NCBI GenBank assembly: GCA_963973975.1
Contig: CAXBCF010000015.1
Span: 5,854-69,853, forward strand
Direction of reading: 5' to 3'
Length of the DNA: 64,000 nucleotides
DNA from: UBA1494_A sp963973975
Lineage (GTDB): Bacteria; Bacteroidota; Bacteroidia; Flavobacteriales_E; Vicingaceae
Made by a program: the position numbers and the translations under genes. This document shows, piece by piece, positions 51,394 to 61,200 of the stretch (its first letter is position 1; the number at the start of each line of letters is the position of its first letter). Below the pieces are notes generated by a model, which worked only from the letters and a program-made list of their open reading frames with translations, was not told the origin of the DNA and ran no database searches.

Positions 51394-52371
51394 GGAAATA
51401 AAACTAAGCAGAAAATTGAGGCTATTTAGTTTTCAGAATACAAAATATATTTCCAGTACTCACCCGCTCCGCAGAATTCTTTGTTTAGAAAACTATAAGT
51501 CCCCCAAAAATAAATACGTAAGCATGCGGTTAACATAGCTATGCTTCTTGAAAAACAAATTGTTCTACGATTTAATCTCTTGAGATGAGTCCTCAGAGTT
51601 AAATTATTCCGCTCAATGTAATTCGTCCACTTGTACCTGGTCGAATGAATTTTATTTGGAATCAACTTTTTATATAGTGATAATTTATCTGAATAAATTC
51701 GTTTAGGATTTAAAAGCAAAACAGAATCTATCACCTTTTTAATGTTTTCTTTTGTTTTCCTACCTACCACAAAGTCAATTATAGCCTTAGTTTTTCGATT
51801 AATGGCATAGCAAATCCAGCACTCTTTATCTTTCCTTCCAACAAACGTTCTTAATTCATCTATTTCATACTCTTCTCCCTGTTCACGAATTTTTGGTTTC
51901 TCTATTTTCCTACTTTCTTCCAATAAAAATCTACTTACGCTAGTTTTTGGAATACTTAGAAACCTAGATATTGAACGGATACTCATTCCTTCATTACTAA
52001 GTTTCGCTATAAACCTCTTTTCTACTCTTGAGTACTTTTTATGCTTGTAACTATGATATTGGTTCTTTTTACAGAAAGAGCATCTATATACTTGTTTTCG
52101 ATTTCGCCTACCTTTCTTAATGCATTTCCCGTCACAAAACTGACATTTCATTTTAGCAACAAAAAAAGGATTCTAAATCATTATTAGCAAACACCTCAGC
52201 CAAATTCAAGCAACATTTGGGACACCACGATAATTATGAACTGATTTCAGGAGGTTTCAGCGCTCCTATTTTTCCATCAGCCCCGAATATAGCCAGAATG
52301 TGATATTACGATCAATTGTTTATGAGATAGTTAAATCCTAATTTTTCAAAAAGCTACATTTGGGACACTAC
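51394..52371 (-). mobile_element. IS1-family insertion, boundaries uncertain
   Basis: The outer edge is set by the point (about 52371-52375) where a fragment of the RHS gene stops and GGTAGTGTCCCAAATGT begins on the minus strand. A second copy of TGTCCCAAATGT (52213-52225 on the plus strand reads ACATTTGGGACAC) lies 143 bases closer to the transposase. No matching inverted end is found between the transposase stop and the MBL gene, so the inner end is missing or diverged. The element may be a composite of two partial copies. Confidence 0.45.
51426..52151 (-). CDS. IS1-family transposase (single ORF)
   Basis: 241-residue transposase. The N-terminal zinc ribbon C3-C6-C24-C27 and an HTH (MSIRSISRFLSIPKTSVSRFL, 56-76) correspond to InsA, and the DDE domain to InsB: D98 in EIDELRTFVG, D155 in IYSDKLSLY, and E180 in YIERNNLTLR, followed by LNRRTICFSRS. 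Both parts are fused in one frame with no frameshift site. All three acids are present, so it may be active. Confidence 0.9.
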   Translation of the reverse strand: MKCQFCDGKCIKKGRRNRKQVYRCSFCKKNQYHSYKHKKYSRVEKRFIAKLSNEGMSIRSISRFLSIPKTSVSRFLLEESRKIEKPKIREQGEEYEIDELRTFVGRKDKECWICYAINRKTKAIIDFVVGRKTKENIKKVIDSVLLLNPKRIYSDKLSLYKKLIPNKIHSTRYKWTNYIERNNLTLRTHLKRLNRRTICFSRSIAMLTACLRIYFWGTYSFLNKEFCGAGEYWKYILYSEN

Positions 52372-52558
52372 CACTGTAAACTATCGTAATAATAGGCTTG
52401 TTTGATCACTTTCTTTGGTAAATAGGTACTGTAATAATTTACTAAACTTGCTGTGCTTTCTGTTTGAAGCAATAAATTTAAGAAAATTTGTTCCATTCGA
52501 TACTATCTAAGTTACCACACGATACGCTATTGCTAATCATTCGGTAACGGAGATGTTT
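52152..52558. other. Gap with IS-end repeats and an RHS gene fragment
   Basis: No intact gene. It holds two direct copies of ACATTTGGGACAC (52213-52225 and 52356-52368) and the RHS fragment at 52375-52486. The stretch between the two copies shows no coding frame. Confidence 0.65.
52375..52486 (-). pseudogene. 112-bp fragment of the RHS constant region
   Basis: Closely matches the giant RHS gene at about 56522-56632. It encodes LNLLLQTESTASLVNYYSTY, then KKVIKQAYYYDSLQ, and is cut off at the IS-like junction. It covers the stretch just before and the first codons of the 149-codon segment repeated in the orphan cassette. The rest of the copy is lost. Confidence 0.75.
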
Positions 52559-53026
52559 TCACCACTCTAATTGAGGTTCAGAAATTAAGATAGCTCTATC
52601 AAAAAACTGAATATTTGTATACATAGTATCATCAGCATAAAAAAATAACTTTCGATACCCATTTAATAACCCATTTTCATATTGTGCAATTTCAATAAGC
52701 TTAAAGTTATTTACTTCATCAATATCGTTGTACGCCCATCTCTTTAGAACTCCATTCATTTTCCCATTCTCTATGGTAACCGTCATAGCTGTATCCTCAT
52801 ATTTTTTATCAAAAAAAGCAGTGTATCTTCCGTCTTCTAATCCTTTTTTAAAAATGAATATTTTTTCGTTTGTATGTAAGGTCATATAATTTTTATCTCC
52901 CCAAATACATATAAATTGAGCTTTTGCAGCAGCCCTTTTATTTGGTTTAAATGCCACTGAATCTTTAGATTGACCGTATAAGCTTATACTAAAGCTAATT
53001 GAGAATATTAGAATAAAATATTTCAT
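52559..53026 (-). CDS. Exported MORN/YwqK-like protein, candidate immunity factor
   Basis: 155 residues with a signal peptide (1-18, SISLYGQ). The body has Gly-containing repeat units, EDGRYTAFF, NGKMNGVLKRW and NGLLNGYRKLFF, like MORN/YwqK-type repeats. It starts 14 bases behind the orphan RHS cassette, the position of an immunity gene in polymorphic toxin loci. The periplasmic signal would suit protection against a toxin acting there, but this is inference; it may be an unrelated secreted protein. Confidence 0.55.
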   Translation of the reverse strand: MKYFILIFSISFSISLYGQSKDSVAFKPNKRAAAKAQFICIWGDKNYMTLHTNEKIFIFKKGLEDGRYTAFFDKKYEDTAMTVTIENGKMNGVLKRWAYNDIDEVNNFKLIEIAQYENGLLNGYRKLFFYADDTMYTNIQFFDRAILISEPQLEW

Positions 53027-53040
53027 TTTTAAGTAATTTA

Positions 53041-54300
53041 TTATCTTTCATCAAGTATCTTGCCAACAGCTTCAACATCTTCTTTAGTTGGTTCTTCATT
53101 TCCATAATCTTCCATATTATCTTGACGATTTTGTCCTCTTTTTCCTTGTGTTGTGACTCCTGCGGTAGTTGTTGTTCCTGCGCTGGAATTAGAATTAACA
53201 TACAAACCTCCGTCTCCTTTTCTTATGTCAAAATCTACTGTAACACTTGCTCCCTCTTCATCGGCTGTAAGTTTTCCAAGTTCTACTTGATTACCATCTT
53301 CATCATAATAACCATATGTTGCACTCCCTTCACCGTCTAAGGAAACTGTCAACTTTCCAACAGAATTTTTTGGAATTAATCTACTTAGATTGGGTATTTC
53401 ATTAGTGAAAATATTTGATTTCTCAGGAGTGTCCGCTCCTCTTATTTTACTTTGGAAAGCTCCTTGAGTTGGATCTTTTTGAAATTGTGCATATTCAGCT
53501 GCTGTTGACAAATACCAACCATTAGGAGTTACTGCTGATTGTTTATATTGAGCAACCTGAGCAGGAGTGGCATTTTCATAATATGCTTTTTTTAGATACG
53601 CAGTTTGAACTCCATTTTTTGTAGGCACTTGAATTTTAGTAACCCAAAGTTTCCTTGTACCGTCTCCTGGACCTTCTCCATCAACATCAATAAATCTAAT
53701 AGGATTATTAGCTGCAAATAAATAGGGACTCCAATAAGGGAACTCTTTTACCCTTGGGTCAATACTGAAGAATTTCCCGAGTCGTGCAGAATACATTCTT
53801 GCTCCAAAATCATAAGAGTTTCCTCTACCCGAAAGCCTATCCAAGCGTTCATAACCGTTAAACCCATACGAACTAAAACTACTATCACTCCTTCCATTAA
53901 TTTCCATACCAAAGGGCCAATAATCTGTCCTACTTAGTACTTCGGCTTGAAAACCTTCAGCCATAGTATCTTGTGGCCAGAGTTTTCGGTCACTAATAAC
54001 AGCATGAACGTTTCCAAGATGGTCAGTAATTTCATACCCTTTTCCACCAAGTTTCCTGCTGTACAAATTATCTCCATCTTTTCTGTTAGAACTTGCTTGC
54101 ATCGTACCTAAACGGCTGCTACCATAGATATCATACGTTCTTGGTAACATGTATTTCGTGATAGCAGAACAAGCGGGCATGCTGTCGAATTGAATTCCAA
54201 ATCTGCTCTCTAACTCAGCTGCATACAACAAAGGATTGTAATGCGGAAAACCATCAAAACTTAGTTGCAGGTTATTATAATAGTATGCTTGTTTAATCAC
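53041..54300 (-). CDS. Orphan RHS C-terminal cassette (constant segment plus alternative tip)
   Basis: 419 residues. Residues 1-149 repeat the constant region of the giant RHS protein (139 of 148 residues after the start identical), including DHLGNVHAVISD and YWPFGMEINGR, and end at YGFNG. After that point the sequence changes: an RHS core with YSARLGKFFSIDPRV and NPIRFIDVDGE, then a tip of about 200 residues with no recognised toxin motif, Gly/Thr-rich near its end. The first codon is GTG, with a TGA six codons upstream (ATT and GTG being the only start-like codons), so independent translation is doubtful. It may be a silent reserve for recombination. Confidence 0.8.
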   Translation of the reverse strand: MIKQAYYYNNLQLSFDGFPHYNPLLYAAELESRFGIQFDSMPACSAITKYMLPRTYDIYGSSRLGTMQASSNRKDGDNLYSRKLGGKGYEITDHLGNVHAVISDRKLWPQDTMAEGFQAEVLSRTDYWPFGMEINGRSDSSFSSYGFNGYERLDRLSGRGNSYDFGARMYSARLGKFFSIDPRVKEFPYWSPYLFAANNPIRFIDVDGEGPGDGTRKLWVTKIQVPTKNGVQTAYLKKAYYENATPAQVAQYKQSAVTPNGWYLSTAAEYAQFQKDPTQGAFQSKIRGADTPEKSNIFTNEIPNLSRLIPKNSVGKLTVSLDGEGSATYGYYDEDGNQVELGKLTADEEGASVTVDFDIRKGDGGLYVNSNSSAGTTTTAGVTTQGKRGQNRQDNMEDYGNEEPTKEDVEAVGKILDER

Positions 54301-54391
54301 TTTGTGTTTTTGAATTCAGTTATTTAAATCATTTTGTTCGGAAGTTTTATTAAAGTTTCAATGTTAACCACCAATCCACCAAATAGCTATA

Positions 54392-54676
54392 TTATTCTAA
54401 TGAGACTAACAGGTAAAGGAAGAAGTAAAATAAAAACAGACTTAAAATCCAACCTATAATACATTTAGAAGCTTTATTTTTTAGTTCATTTAGCATTTTT
54501 TTCTTCACACTGTCAGGCAGCTTTACTACAAATGGATTTGCCAAATAAATATATTTCTTAACATTACTCAACTCATAATTAGAAAGTAATTGATTATGAA
54601 TTCGTGTCTTTTCAATTAGGAAATACCAAACAGCACCAAAAGCACCTATCATACCAATTATTGAAATATATTTCAT
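54392..54676 (-). CDS. Small two-helix membrane protein beside the RHS gene
   Basis: 94 residues with hydrophobic segments at about 3-19 and 74-92 and a basic, helical centre (VKKKMLNELKNKASK). Its ATG shares a base with the stop of the upstream lipoprotein gene (TAATG). It is not recognised. Its position suggests a role with the lipoprotein, perhaps immunity to the RHS tip, but no motif proves it. Confidence 0.55.
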   Translation of the reverse strand: MKYISIIGMIGAFGAVWYFLIEKTRIHNQLLSNYELSNVKKYIYLANPFVVKLPDSVKKKMLNELKNKASKCIIGWILSLFLFYFFLYLLVSLE

Positions 54677-55206
54677 TAGAATTTGATTGACATTGCAATA
54701 TTGCCTAATTCAGGAGTTAAATTTTTAAAAGAACCATTATGATTTAAACCTTGAAATGACGCAATAGTTAATCGCTCACCATTATTTAAAAAATATATTA
54801 AACTACCTATAGTATCTTGTTGAGGAGTTATAGCAGTAAGTGAAACTTTTCTACCCTTATAACTTGCATTCTTAATAGTATCATATCTGACTACTTTAAA
54901 TTTTGCATATACCTCATTGAGTTCTAACATATTCTTTCTTACAAGTTGGTCTATATCTTTATTTATTGCAACTGAGTCATCTGCAAATGTTATAATTGTG
55001 AAGTTTGAATTATATGAGTCGTTTTTTGACTTTTCGTTTTTGAAAGAAATCAAGCCTTTTTCTACAAAATAAGGTTTCCAATATTCTGGAGCAATGAAAG
55101 AGACATTTTCATACTCATAATTAATTAAATTAACTACTGATTCATTCTGTTTTGATTTACATGCTATTATTAGAAATACTAATAATATCGCTATCCTATT
55201 CTTCAT
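54676..55206 (-). CDS. Lipoprotein overlapping the RHS gene end, candidate immunity factor
   Basis: 176 residues with a lipoprotein signal (LVFLIIAC, Cys at 16). The mature part has FIAPEYWKPYFVEKGLISFK, then strands ending GSLIYFLNNGERLTIASFQG and a final IAMSIKF, resembling PsbP-like small periplasmic lipoproteins. Its ATG overlaps the last 11 bases of the giant RHS gene, so translation is coupled to it, as expected for an immunity gene. Function is not proven. Confidence 0.62.
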   Translation of the reverse strand: MKNRIAILLVFLIIACKSKQNESVVNLINYEYENVSFIAPEYWKPYFVEKGLISFKNEKSKNDSYNSNFTIITFADDSVAINKDIDQLVRKNMLELNEVYAKFKVVRYDTIKNASYKGRKVSLTAITPQQDTIGSLIYFLNNGERLTIASFQGLNHNGSFKNLTPELGNIAMSIKF

Positions 55207-58200
55207 CTTTCACTCCAATTTCAATGCTTATTTCTAGTCCAATTAGGGCAGCTAATTTAGCAGAGAATGAAAGAAAAGACTTATTCTTAGCCTTTTTATT
55301 CCTACTCTGTTCTTCATCCTTTTGATGATAGGTAGTACTTACATTAACTACTGCTAAAGAAACAGTTTCAGTAGTAGAAACATTTGTTATCGCTCCTTGA
55401 TTCACCCCTTTCCATGCACGTTGGTACTCTTTTTCATATTCATACCCTCCTATAAATCCTGCTGAGAAACCCTCAGTCATCGTTTTATTGTCATCATCTC
55501 CCATATATTCAAATTCAGTATTCCAAGGATTATCAGAATTATTTTCTTGTTCTGCCGAATATCCAACCCATTTCTCTGTTCCCATATTTCCATAAAGAGA
55601 CGCTTTTAATCCTAAAGCCTTGAAATCAACTCCTGCTTGAGCTCCATAGGTGACTTCCGTATTAAATCTGAAATAAGAAGTAGAGTTTTTCCACCAATTC
55701 CTAAACCCACTTCTTTTCCTGTCAGCTTCAATCACTACTTCAGGGATACTTGACACCCAACCTGGTGGCGGTTCTTGAGTATCTTGTGGACTTGACGAAC
55801 TATTTCCGCCACCTTTAAATGCGTCACCAAAGAACTTCTTGAGCCTATCGCCAAATCCAGTTCTATTTGCCTTTCTATTGTTCTTCACACTATTCCGTTT
55901 CTCCTTCCCTCCCAACCATTTTGGCCAATCGCCGTTTGGGTCAGCGAAATAAACAGGATTATTCCTAAATGAGGCATAGGTACTTTCCCATGCCACAGGT
56001 TTTGGCTCATTGCTTAACCATCTTCCAAGCCTTGAATCGTACTGCCTCCAATAAGAAGTATAACTATTCCCATTTCCTCTAGTTTCATTATCACGAAGCA
56101 TTCCATTAAAGCCATATGAGCTAAAACTACTATCACTCCTTCCATTAATTTCCATTCCAAAGGGCCAATAATCAGTCCTACTAAGCACTTCCGCTTGAAA
56201 ACCATCCATAGTTGTATCTTGCGGCCAGAGTTTTCTATCTGAAATAATAGCATGAACGTTTCCTAAGTGGTCGGTTATTTCATATCCTTTACCACCAAGT
56301 TTTCTGCTGTACAAATTATCTCCATCTTTTCTTTTGGAACTTGCCTGCATAGTACCTAAACGGCTACTTCCATAGATATCATACGTTCTCGGAAGCATGT
56401 ATTTGGTGATAGAAGAACAAGCAGGCATGCTGTCGAATTGAATTCCAAATCTGCTCTCTAACTCAGCTGCATACAATAGTGGATTGTAATGCGGAAATCC
56501 GTCAAAACTTAGTTGTAAACTATCGTAATAAAATGCTTGTTTAATCACTTTCTTTGGAAAATAAGTACTGTAATAATTCACTAAACTCGCTGTGCTTTCT
56601 GTTTGAAGCAATAAATTTAAGGAAATACTTTCTAATGCCAAAAGCGCATTTTTTACATGAACATTGTTCACATGCCGCAAAAGTGCTGTTTTTACGTACG
56701 GGCGGGCTGTTCCGCCTGAAAAATAATTGCTTGATGTGTTCAATTGTCCGCCGGTAAAATAGCCGCTAAAAATAGCTCGAATGTTAGCACTAACTTCAGG
56801 TACATACAACCATTTTGTAAGTAACTCTCCATCGGTGTCGGCTGTCCATTTCACAAACGAGCCCGGTGCATAAGCTCCCAATTGCCCTTTGTTAATTTGA
56901 TTCGCATCTATAAAATAGAGTTGCCACAGCAAAGCGTTCATCTGCTCAGCATAGTCGGGCTGCATCCAAGAAAGAGCATCGTAAAAATACTGTATGTCTG
57001 TGATGGAGCTCAACACATTATCAAGATCTCCGTCGTTAAACTCAATCAGCAGCAGCAAGGCATTAATCATGCGCATTATTTCTTGTGTGCTGGCATTTTC
57101 TGTTTGACTCTGAAGGTAATTTTGCTCTAAATCTTGCATTAAACTAATCAATAAACTCAAAGCATAGTTCGGGTCATTTATAGCATCTTGTAAATCATAG
57201 TATTGCCCTGAAGTAAGTTCCAATACACTCATCACTAAAGACATGTTGTGAAATACTGAAGCAATAACACTTCTGTTGTGTTGGTAAAATTCTAATTCAT
57301 AGCTGTCGCCACCACCGTAAACAAGGTCGTAATTATCATTGATGTCAGAATAAAAATCAAAAATGGTGTTTGAATTAATTAAGTACTGTATGGCTACTTC
57401 ATTGCGGTCGTTCATTAAGCTTACAAAGTTGCTCAGGTTATTGTTGTACATGTAATCCGCATAGACGGTCGGGTTGGCATTCAATAAACGACTGCGGGCT
57501 TGTGGCACAAAATTTAAATAATCTTCCAAGTTCATGCAAGCTATAATAGTGTCCTTTATGCCATTAATAATTGGCAATAAAGCTGTTGCTTCATCCCACA
57601 ACTGATCTTTTCGGCTAAAATCTTCTACCAAAAACCAAAATACACTGTCAGCCGTTACCGAATCCATCGCCATTTGGGTATAATCCAAATAACTGTGCGA
57701 GTATTGGTAATAATGCACACCCGTGCTGTCGTCACCTAAAAATAAATTACAATCTCTCTCATCATACGTACTCATAATATTGCCCTGAGCATCTCTTATG
57801 TAATAGGTGCTTTTTACATAATATCTGCCTTCTTCCATAAATGTAACACGCTTTTTAATGCGATTGCCCATAGGGTCGTAATCAAAATAAAGGTTGTTGC
57901 GTTCTCTATTTGGATGATTGCGAATAATTTTTTCCACTTTACCATTAGGATACCATCCTATGTAACATATATCTTCAGAAACATCAGCAGTTAAATTGCC
58001 GATTTTATCATAGTTGTAGTTGTCGGCTAATTGATTATCAATATCGTTGTCAAATGCATCAGGGTCTACAGTATCTATTACGTGGGTGAGTTGGTCTGTG
58101 CCAGGGGCATAGTGATAGAAAAAGTCGTCCATATGGCGCTCAGCTTGTCCGTCGAATCGCTGTAAATGAGTTAGGTTTCCACTTGGGTCGTAATTGTAAA

Positions 58201-61200
58201 AGGATAGATAGCCTGCTGCCAAATCTCCCAACCAGTTAAGGCTTGTTTCATCGATCGATTTTTCTCGCATGGAGCGCAAGCGGTTCAATTGGTCGTATCT
58301 AAATTGCTTGCCATAACTCATGCTTTGGTTGTGCATGCTAATTGCAGAGATGTTGCCATTGTAGAGGTCGGAAATTTCAGATACAGTATCGGCGTTGGTT
58401 AAAAAATTAGAATTACCGCCAATTGGGTTATAATCAAATTGATTGTATTTGAGTTCCATCCCAAAGGCATCGGCAGCATAGGGGTTGTTTTTATTGAAAT
58501 CATCGCCTATATCGGCATTTTTATGTCCTGCATTTATGGTTTTTAGCCATCCTTCTAAGGTATAGGCATAGTCAATTCCCTGCACCTTGTTTTGTCCGAT
58601 CACCGTTCGTGCCAATGGTCCATGAAGGTAATATTCGTATGTAGCATCTTGGTCCCAAATTATTCCGTCTCTACTGCTTTTTGCTTCTACAATTCGATTT
58701 TCAGCATCGTATTTATATTTGTGATGAAAAGCTTCAGCTGTTCCCAATTGATAGTGTACTTGCAACATGTTGCCACTAATCACATCATAGGTGTAATCCA
58801 AGCGTTTAAAACGATGAAAAGTATTGTCAATAGCTCCTTCTTGATAAAAATCATTGATAAGGGTTTTTACATTGCCTGTTGGGTCGTAACTGAAATGTGA
58901 GGCATATGCCCAATTTTGAAAGTTGCTGTTGCTATCTAATTTTGGATAATAAGCACTTGTAGCCACTCGATTGCGCAAATTGCGTTGTACAAAATCATTG
59001 GGCAGCACAGCGATGGATTCGTCATAAAAGTTTTTGACTACATCATTGCGTGAATGATTGTGAATCAATTCATCCAAGCTAATTAAGGAATCACCCAATA
59101 GTTCCAATACAATGAAAGCGTGAATTTCACCCCAAGATTTATCCCTTAGCGTATCTAGTCGCACTTCACCTGTTTCTATAATTCTGCTGAGTTCATCGTA
59201 CCTGCTGTAGCTAAATTTATTAACTTCTTGCTGCTTGGCATTGCTAGAAAGCACCATTCTACCCGACTGGTCGTACCAAAATAAAGAGGTATCGCTGTTG
59301 GGTGTAACTTGTCGAATAATCTGATTGTCTGTATTGTATTTATAGGTCGTTTTCTTGCTGTGATTGGGAAAGACTCCTTGCCCAATGTTGTTACGGAAAT
59401 TCGCAATTTTTATGGTAGAATCTGCTGTATATTCAAAGTCGGTGTCAAATCCTCCAGGAGGAATGGTCATCACTAAATTGTCCGCTTGGTCATAGTAGTA
59501 AAGCGTAAAGTGGCGTTCAGGACTTTCAAATGAAAACAACATTTCTCTATCCTTAATAGCCTTGTTGCTAGACTGATTTGTACAAAATGAAATGTAATTG
59601 TTTTTAAAGATGTTGCCTAAACTATCGAGGTATTCTTGATACCTAACATTTGCAGTAACAATTGCATCAAAATACATAAAATCTTCGCACCTCTCTTCAA
59701 GAGGCAATTGTGGTGCTCCAATTGTTTCAGTCAATAAAACTTTTGAAAGTTTTTCTGCTCCGCTTAATGGGATTGATTTGCTTGCAAGCAAACTATAATT
59801 TCTTTGATTATACTCGAAACCCATTCGAAAATACTTCATCTCACCTTCTTGAAAAACAGGATATATCGTATCGAATGGGTAAATATCAGTATGGTCATAA
59901 AAATAATTATCAGGATTGAAATACACGTAAAAGTCTTGGTAAAACGTAGAATCAGCAGCGTTTAATGTTCTAATCCAAATGGTACCCTCGGAATAGGTAT
60001 ATACTCTATCAATTAAAAGGTTAGGCAGGTTTGCAACAGTACTGTATTGGTCAATCAATAGATTATTCACGTAACCAGCATCAGTAGAAATGGTAGCCAG
60101 TTCAGCTGAAATAGCTGTAAAAAGGTAATTTATAGTGTCTGCTACCGCATTTAAAGTAGCTTGACCCCCTTCAAGAAAATACAAATCGTTCTGGCTGTTT
60201 TCATAATCCATCTCTCCAAACCCGATTGCTGAATAGGTGGGGTTGATTGTGTCGTAACTCTCAGCTGCTAAATAACTATTTAGTAATCGGATTAAGCTAT
60301 CGTTGCTTATTTCTTTATAATTTACATCTTGTGGGTTATCAATTACTACCTTTCTTATTTCCAAAGCACGCTCAGATAATCCTGTAATTACAGAATCTCC
60401 AAATATGCTGATGGTGCTGTCGTGAGTATTTCCAATAATGAAGGTATAATAATCCAAGAAACTCAAATTCATTGCAAGCTGGCTGTTTAAAATATTAGCG
60501 AATTTCTTTTGAGCCACATTACTTATGTCAATATCTCCATATGAAGTGATTATGGGTAGTGGATGTGTGCTTGAGTACTGACTAGTATACACTCCATAAG
60601 GCACTAAAAATTCACTGTAAGTGTAATCTTCTTTAAGACTCTTACAACTATAGCGTGGTACTTCAAAGTTGCCTGAATCGCGCTGCAAATACATAAAAGT
60701 TCGCTGTAAAAAAGCAAGGTTTACCATAAATAAGTCACAACCAGTAAATAAGCTACTTGAACTAATAGGTATAGTATTCATTATTGCAGTATCTAAATAA
60801 TGAAAGGGATTACATACGAATGCAGAATCGTTGAAAATAGAAACAAATTCTGCTGAATCCGTAATGTACTGAGGGTCATTAGCATCAAAACAATCATTTG
60901 CTTTTAATAGCTCCAGCACTTGGTTTGCGAGTGTCAGCCTTAATGTATCGTATTGTGGGTCATCTCCACCACCTTGCTCTTCATCATCATCAACTTTATT
61001 TTGAAAAGCTAAAATAGCATCAAGGTCTCCTTTGTGTCTTTTTTTTGTGGGGTAAAATCGGCTGTAGGGAGTATCCCATAGAAATGCATGTAAATCATTC
61101 GAACAAGAAAAATTTATTGGCAAACAACCTACATAGATAGAATCCCATTCAATGTGACTAATAGTGGTTGAGTCTGTTTTATTTGCACAGTTGCTATCCC

